Assembly: GCF_947493875.1 (NCBI RefSeq)
Contig: NZ_CANLSU010000001.1
Span: 186,001-250,000 of the forward strand
Origin: an uncultured Marinococcus sp.
Lineage (GTDB): Bacteria; Bacillota; Bacilli; Bacillales; Marinococcaceae
DNA: 64,000 bases
Reading direction: 5' to 3'
Shown here: positions 60,756 to 64,000 of the stretch, one piece after another
Layout: each line of letters starts with the position of its first letter
Numbering within the stretch: the stretch's first letter is position 1
Program-made: the position numbers and the translations under genes
The notes under the pieces: model-generated
What the model saw: the letters and a program-made list of their open reading frames with translations, nothing else
Database searches by the model: none
Told to the model about the DNA's origin: nothing

Positions 60756-61640
60756 TTACTGTTTAAAAGCCTCTTCTACAAAAGCGATCCACGCCTGGGC
60801 GGCCTGGGTCTGATAGCTTTGCCTGCGCCAGATGAGCGCTAGACGCCAGTGCAGTAAATCATCGTCCACTGCAAGCACAGAAACATTTCTTGTATCTGCT
60901 TTATGAACGACTGTTTCGGGGAGGAGGGCGACACCAAGGCCCGCTACGGCACTCTCAAACAAAAAATCCCACTGGGAGCTTTCATAAAGAATATCAGGCT
61001 CAAAGCCGGCCTGGATGCATGACTCGAAGACCCGGTCGTACAGGGAAAATCCCTGCTGAAACATTAAAAAGGATTCATGCTTTAAATCCTTCATTTGTAT
61101 ACTTTCACGGCCGGCAAGCGGATGATTGACCGAGGTGACGGCAAGGATTTTCCGGTCGATGATCTGGCGAACCTCAAACTGTTCGTCATCGACGGGAAGA
61201 ATGGCTACACCTACATCAATATTTCCTTCAAGCAGCGACTGCTCCATAATTTTCGCGCCTTCTTCGACAATATGCATGCCGGCTTCGGGATAAGTTCTGC
61301 GAAAGCCGGCAATGATTTCAGGGAAAAAGCTGGAGCCGATGACGGGAGGCAGCCCGAATGTAAAGCTGCCTTTTTTATGCAGCTTGATTTCTTCTGCTTC
61401 CTGCCACAAATCCTCTGCGCTGCGGAGCACCTTCCGGGCATGCTGGCGGATGATTTCCCCTTCCTTCGTTACAAAAAGATGACGGGTGGAGCGGTCGAGC
61501 AGCCGGAGGCCGATTTCTTCCTCAAGCTGATGAATCGTTTTGCTTAAAGCGGGCTGGGAAATGTGAAGCTTCTCGCTGGCCCGGGAAAAGCTTAGTTCTT
61601 TGCATACCTCGAGGAAAAAACGAAGCTGTTTAATATCCAT
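60756..61640 (-). CDS. LysR family transcriptional regulator
   Basis: A 294-residue LysR protein. The helix-turn-helix is at residues 1-60 ([20 protein letters not shown] and [18 protein letters not shown]), and the periplasmic-binding-like effector domain follows, beginning near residue 90. It diverges from scoA by 114 bases, the usual arrangement for a regulator of the adjacent operon; it probably controls scoA-scoB-thiolase. The CidR/YwfK-like class is a loose resemblance. Confidence 0.9.
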   Translation of the reverse strand: MDIKQLRFFLEVCKELSFSRASEKLHISQPALSKTIHQLEEEIGLRLLDRSTRHLFVTKEGEIIRQHARKVLRSAEDLWQEAEEIKLHKKGSFTFGLPPVIGSSFFPEIIAGFRRTYPEAGMHIVEEGAKIMEQSLLEGNIDVGVAILPVDDEQFEVRQIIDRKILAVTSVNHPLAGRESIQMKDLKHESFLMFQQGFSLYDRVFESCIQAGFEPDILYESSQWDFLFESAVAGLGVALLPETVVHKADTRNVSVLAVDDDLLHWRLALIWRRQSYQTQAAQAWIAFVEEAFKQ

Positions 61641-61657
61641 GCGTCACCTCTTATTCT

Positions 61658-61671
61658 ATTTAGTAATAAAT
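61658..61671. promoter_or_regulatory. Candidate LysR box in the lysR/scoA gap
   Basis: ATTTA-GTAA-TAAAT is a perfect AT-rich inverted repeat of the type LysR proteins bind. It lies between the divergent starts. Confidence 0.4.
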
Positions 61672-61695
61672 TTATATTATTTATCTATTTTACTT

Positions 61696-61710
61696 ATGAA
61701 AGCGCTATTA
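61696..61710 (+). promoter_or_regulatory. Cre site upstream of scoA
   Basis: ATGAAAGCGCTATTA matches WTGNAANCGNWNNCW with one mismatch (C14). It sits 45 bases before the scoA start, where CcpA could repress this fatty-acid/ketone-body operon on glucose. Confidence 0.6.
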
Positions 61711-61754
61711 GTAAAGTGGAAGTACCAATTAAAGAACTGAAAGGGGTTCATACA

Positions 61755-62450
61755 ATGACGAAGGTACAAACGTCTTTTGAAGAGAGCGTAGCCCGCATTC
61801 AGGACGGGGACACCCTGATCGTCGGGGGATTCGGCCTGTGCGGTATTCCGGAAAAAGCCATTCAGGCGCTGGCTGAAAAGGGCACAAAAAATTTAACAGT
61901 AGTCAGTAATAATTGCGGCGTCAACGACTGGGGTCTTGGGCTGCTGCTTGAAAATAAACAGATTGACAAGATGGTGGCTTCCTACGTAGGGGAAAATAAG
62001 ATTTTTGAAGAGCAGTACCTGAGCGGAGAGCTAGAAGTGGAGCTCGTTCCCCAGGGAACGCTTGCAGAGCGTATCCGGGCAGGCGGCGCCGGTATTCCCG
62101 GCTTTTACACGCCGACTGGTGTAGGAACCCCGATTGCTGAAGGAAAAGAGCATAAAGTGATCGGCGGCAGACAGTGCATTCTTGAAGAGGCAATTCAGGG
62201 AGATGCGGCTCTTGTGAAGGCATGGAAGGGCGATGCCTACGGGAATCTTATTTACCGGAAAACAGCCCGGAATTTTAATCCGCTGGCAGCAGCGGCAGGG
62301 AAATTTACGATCGCAGAGGTGGAAGAGCTGGTTGACGTCGGTGAACTCGACCCGGACTTTATCCATACACCGAGTTTGTACGTTCAGCATCTTCTTGTCG
62401 GCACCTCGTATGAAAAGCGCATCGAACGAAAAACGGTCCAGCAGGCATAA
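61755..62450 (+). CDS. scoA: CoA transferase subunit A (succinyl-CoA:3-ketoacid CoA transferase)
   Basis: A 231-residue alpha subunit of a type I CoA transferase that moves CoA from succinyl-CoA to acetoacetate. The glycine loop is [16 protein letters not shown], and [16 protein letters not shown] follows. The start ATG 61755 is preceded by AAAGGGG. scoB begins 13 bases after it stops. Together with the downstream thiolase this forms an acetoacetate use pathway yielding two acetyl-CoA. Confidence 0.93.
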   Translation: MTKVQTSFEESVARIQDGDTLIVGGFGLCGIPEKAIQALAEKGTKNLTVVSNNCGVNDWGLGLLLENKQIDKMVASYVGENKIFEEQYLSGELEVELVPQGTLAERIRAGGAGIPGFYTPTGVGTPIAEGKEHKVIGGRQCILEEAIQGDAALVKAWKGDAYGNLIYRKTARNFNPLAAAAGKFTIAEVEELVDVGELDPDFIHTPSLYVQHLLVGTSYEKRIERKTVQQA

Positions 62451-62463
62451 AAGGAGGAAAACA

Positions 62464-63126
62464 ATGAGCAGTCAAAGAGAAAACATTATCCAGCGGGCGG
62501 TCCAGGAAGTCGAAGACGGCACGATTGTGAATCTGGGCATTGGCATGCCGACAATGATTGCCAACTACATTCCGGCAGAGAAAAATATCTTTCTGCATTC
62601 CGAAAACGGTCTGCTCGGCATCGGTCCGTATCCGGAGGAGGAAGACGTGGATGCAGATCTGATTAATGCCGGTAAAGAGACAGTAACCGTGAAGCAGGGA
62701 GGTTCATTCTTTGATAACGCGGAATCCTTTGCCATGATTCGCGGTGGTCATATTGATCTTGCGATTCTCGGTGGCATGGAGGTGTCCGGGCAGGGAGATC
62801 TTGCGAACTGGATGATTCCCGGAAAAATGGTTAAAGGCATGGGCGGTGCGATGGATATCGTGCAGGGAGCGCAAAAAGTAGTTATCATCATGACTCACAC
62901 GAATAAAGAAGGAGAATCGAAAATCCGTACCGAATGCGCTCTGCCACTGACCGGCGAAAGGGTAGTGGACCGGTTGATTACAGATATGGCCGTTTTTGAT
63001 TTCACGCCGTCTGGCATGGTACTAAGAGAAGTACTGAACGGAGCAGATGTAAAAACCGTGGAGCAGTATACAGAGGCTCCTTTTACAATTGATGAAGCAC
63101 TGACAGACCGGGAGGGGAAACAATGA
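62464..63126 (+). CDS. scoB: CoA transferase subunit B
   Basis: A 220-residue beta subunit. [15 protein letters not shown] and the catalytic Glu motif [15 protein letters not shown] are intact, and [27 protein letters not shown] matches the family. ATG 62464 sits seven bases after AAAGGAGG; the earlier frame to 62233 lies within scoA and is rejected. Its stop overlaps the thiolase ATG (ATGA), so translation is coupled. Confidence 0.94.
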   Translation: MSSQRENIIQRAVQEVEDGTIVNLGIGMPTMIANYIPAEKNIFLHSENGLLGIGPYPEEEDVDADLINAGKETVTVKQGGSFFDNAESFAMIRGGHIDLAILGGMEVSGQGDLANWMIPGKMVKGMGGAMDIVQGAQKVVIIMTHTNKEGESKIRTECALPLTGERVVDRLITDMAVFDFTPSGMVLREVLNGADVKTVEQYTEAPFTIDEALTDREGKQ

Positions 63127-64000
63127 AGATGGAAGAGGTTCTGCTAGGCGGAGCGGTACGGACGCCAGTCGGCGGCTTTATGGGCAGCTTAAAGGACGTA
63201 CCGGCAGTGGATCTGGGGGCGCTTGTGATTGAAGAAGCGCTTGAACGTGCCGGTGTCCCGAAGGAAGAAGTGGATGAAGTTATTATGGGAAACGTGCTGC
63301 AGGCGGGGCTTGGGCAGAATCCTGCCCGTGTAGCTTCTTTAAAGGCCGGTCTTTCTGAAAACGTACCTGCGATGACCATAAATAAAGTATGCGGCTCCGG
63401 CTTGAAGGCTGTCCACCTGGCGGCTCAGGCCGTACTAACGGGCGATGCGGAGATCGTCGTTGCCGGCGGGATGGAAAACATGAGCCAGGCTCCCTATCTG
63501 CAGATGAACGCTCGCAGCGGCTTTGGCATGGGAGACCAGAAGCTGGTCGACAGCATGCTCCATGACGGACTGATGTGTGCGGTGGAAAACTATCATATGG
63601 GTGTGACAGCTGAAAACATTAACCATGAGTACGGCTTTACACGCGAAGAACAGGATACATTCGCCGCAGCCAGTCAGCAGAAGGCCACGGCAGCACGGGA
63701 TAACGGGGTATTTAAAGAAGAAATCGTGGCTGTGCGCGTGCCTCAGCGAAAGGGAGATGCTCTTGAGGTATCGCAGGACGAACACATCCGAAGTGGCACT
63801 ACGGTGGAAAAGCTCAAAAAATTAAAGCCGGCGTTTCAAAAGGATGGAAGCGTGACCGCAGGCAACGCCTCCGGCATCAATGACGGGGCTGCAGCAGTTA
63901 TTGTCATGAGCGGGAAGAAAGCGAAGGAGCTGGGCATTACAGGTATGGCTCGTATTGCCGGCAACGCGAGTGCTGCCGTGGATCCGAGCGTGATGGGGCT
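63123..64000 (+). CDS. Acetyl-CoA C-acetyltransferase (thiolase), 3' end beyond the window
   Basis: Starts at ATG 63123, overlapping scoB; an ATG two codons on (63129) is an alternative. The frame runs open to the window edge, giving about 292 of roughly 390 residues. The nucleophile Cys is in [16 protein letters not shown] near residue 90, and [12 protein letters not shown] and [14 protein letters not shown] are thiolase hallmarks. It splits acetoacetyl-CoA, the product of ScoAB, into two acetyl-CoA. Confidence 0.95.
   Translation, partial: MKMEEVLLGGAVRTPVGGFMGSLKDVPAVDLGALVIEEALERAGVPKEEVDEVIMGNVLQAGLGQNPARVASLKAGLSENVPAMTINKVCGSGLKAVHLAAQAVLTGDAEIVVAGGMENMSQAPYLQMNARSGFGMGDQKLVDSMLHDGLMCAVENYHMGVTAENINHEYGFTREEQDTFAAASQQKATAARDNGVFKEEIVAVRVPQRKGDALEVSQDEHIRSGTTVEKLKKLKPAFQKDGSVTAGNASGINDGAAAVIVMSGKKAKELGITGMARIAGNASAAVDPSVMG

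Noticed and set aside
1-64000. tRNA, rRNA, CRISPR arrays, insertion sequences and prophage
   Set aside because: No repeats with CRISPR-like spacing, no transposase or integrase motifs and no tRNA-like cloverleafs were noticed on reading both strands; a covariance scan was not possible.

Overview
The window is an ordinary stretch of bacterial chromosome from a Bacillota (Bacillaceae-type) organism. Genes are dense, almost all start behind strong GGAGG-like ribosome binding sites, TTG and GTG starts are common, and intrinsic hairpin-plus-T terminators close most units. The left 10 kb matches the gene order I recall from the Bacillus subtilis yjbG-to-yjcH region: pepF, spxH, yjbI, yjbJ, yjbK, yjbL, sasB/relQ, nadF, yjbO, prpE, fabI, then yjcF and yjcH. 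Proteins look acidic, and sodium-coupled transporters are frequent (NhaC, AlsT and SSS families). A halophilic or alkaliphilic relative such as Marinococcus or Alkalicoccus is therefore a reasonable guess, but only a guess. I saw no rRNA, tRNA, prophage, insertion sequence or CRISPR array.

Layout. 1-11.7 kb: stress and nucleotide housekeeping (oligopeptidase F, the Spx adaptor SpxH, truncated globin, lytic transglycosylase, CYTH protein, (p)ppGpp synthetase, NAD kinase, pseudouridine synthase, PrpE, FabI, HNH protein, acetyltransferase, esterase, PgpA). 11.7-28.5 kb: mostly single-gene metabolic and transport units (SDR, CgoX/HemY, Nudix, UspA, NhaC, YfcC, DJ-1/PfpI, glutamate dehydrogenase, ene-reductase, YeeE/YedE, fumarase, a PrmA-like methyltransferase with a 2-hydroxyacid dehydrogenase, AlsT). 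28.5-34.9 kb: small unknown proteins, a rhodanese-like membrane protein, an MIP18-type Fe-S assembly factor, a methionine aminopeptidase, a DUF2254 protein, an FMN reductase and a merR-mfs pair.

35.0-38.9 kb: a TPP riboswitch controls tenA-ykoE-ykoD-ykoC, a thiamin-pyrimidine salvage and uptake operon. 39-48.8 kb: flavodoxin, an Asp/Glu racemase-family protein, DUF488, a 38-residue zinc-ribbon protein, flavohaemoglobin Hmp, an amidohydrolase-Rieske pair, an acyl-CoA synthetase, a sodium:solute symporter and a TVP38 membrane protein. 49-61.6 kb: HD-domain protein, secreted NlpC/P60 hydrolase behind an unexplained leader, lactate permease, AEC transporter, SelO, YqcI/YcgG protein, aldo/keto reductase, a divergent alanine racemase, Gfo/Idh oxidoreductase and MenA. 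The right end holds a LysR regulator divergent from scoA-scoB-thiolase, a ketone-body/acetoacetate operon that runs off the window with a candidate CcpA site in front.

I found no clear-cut novel multi-gene system. The most interesting leads are: a YeeE/YedE transporter that lacks both conserved cysteines; an alanine racemase with a non-canonical C-terminal domain; the amidohydrolase-Rieske pair; a long potentially structured leader before the NlpC/P60 gene; and several well-formed palindromes lying inside promoters. All names and pathway roles rest on reading the protein and DNA sequence; no database search was run.
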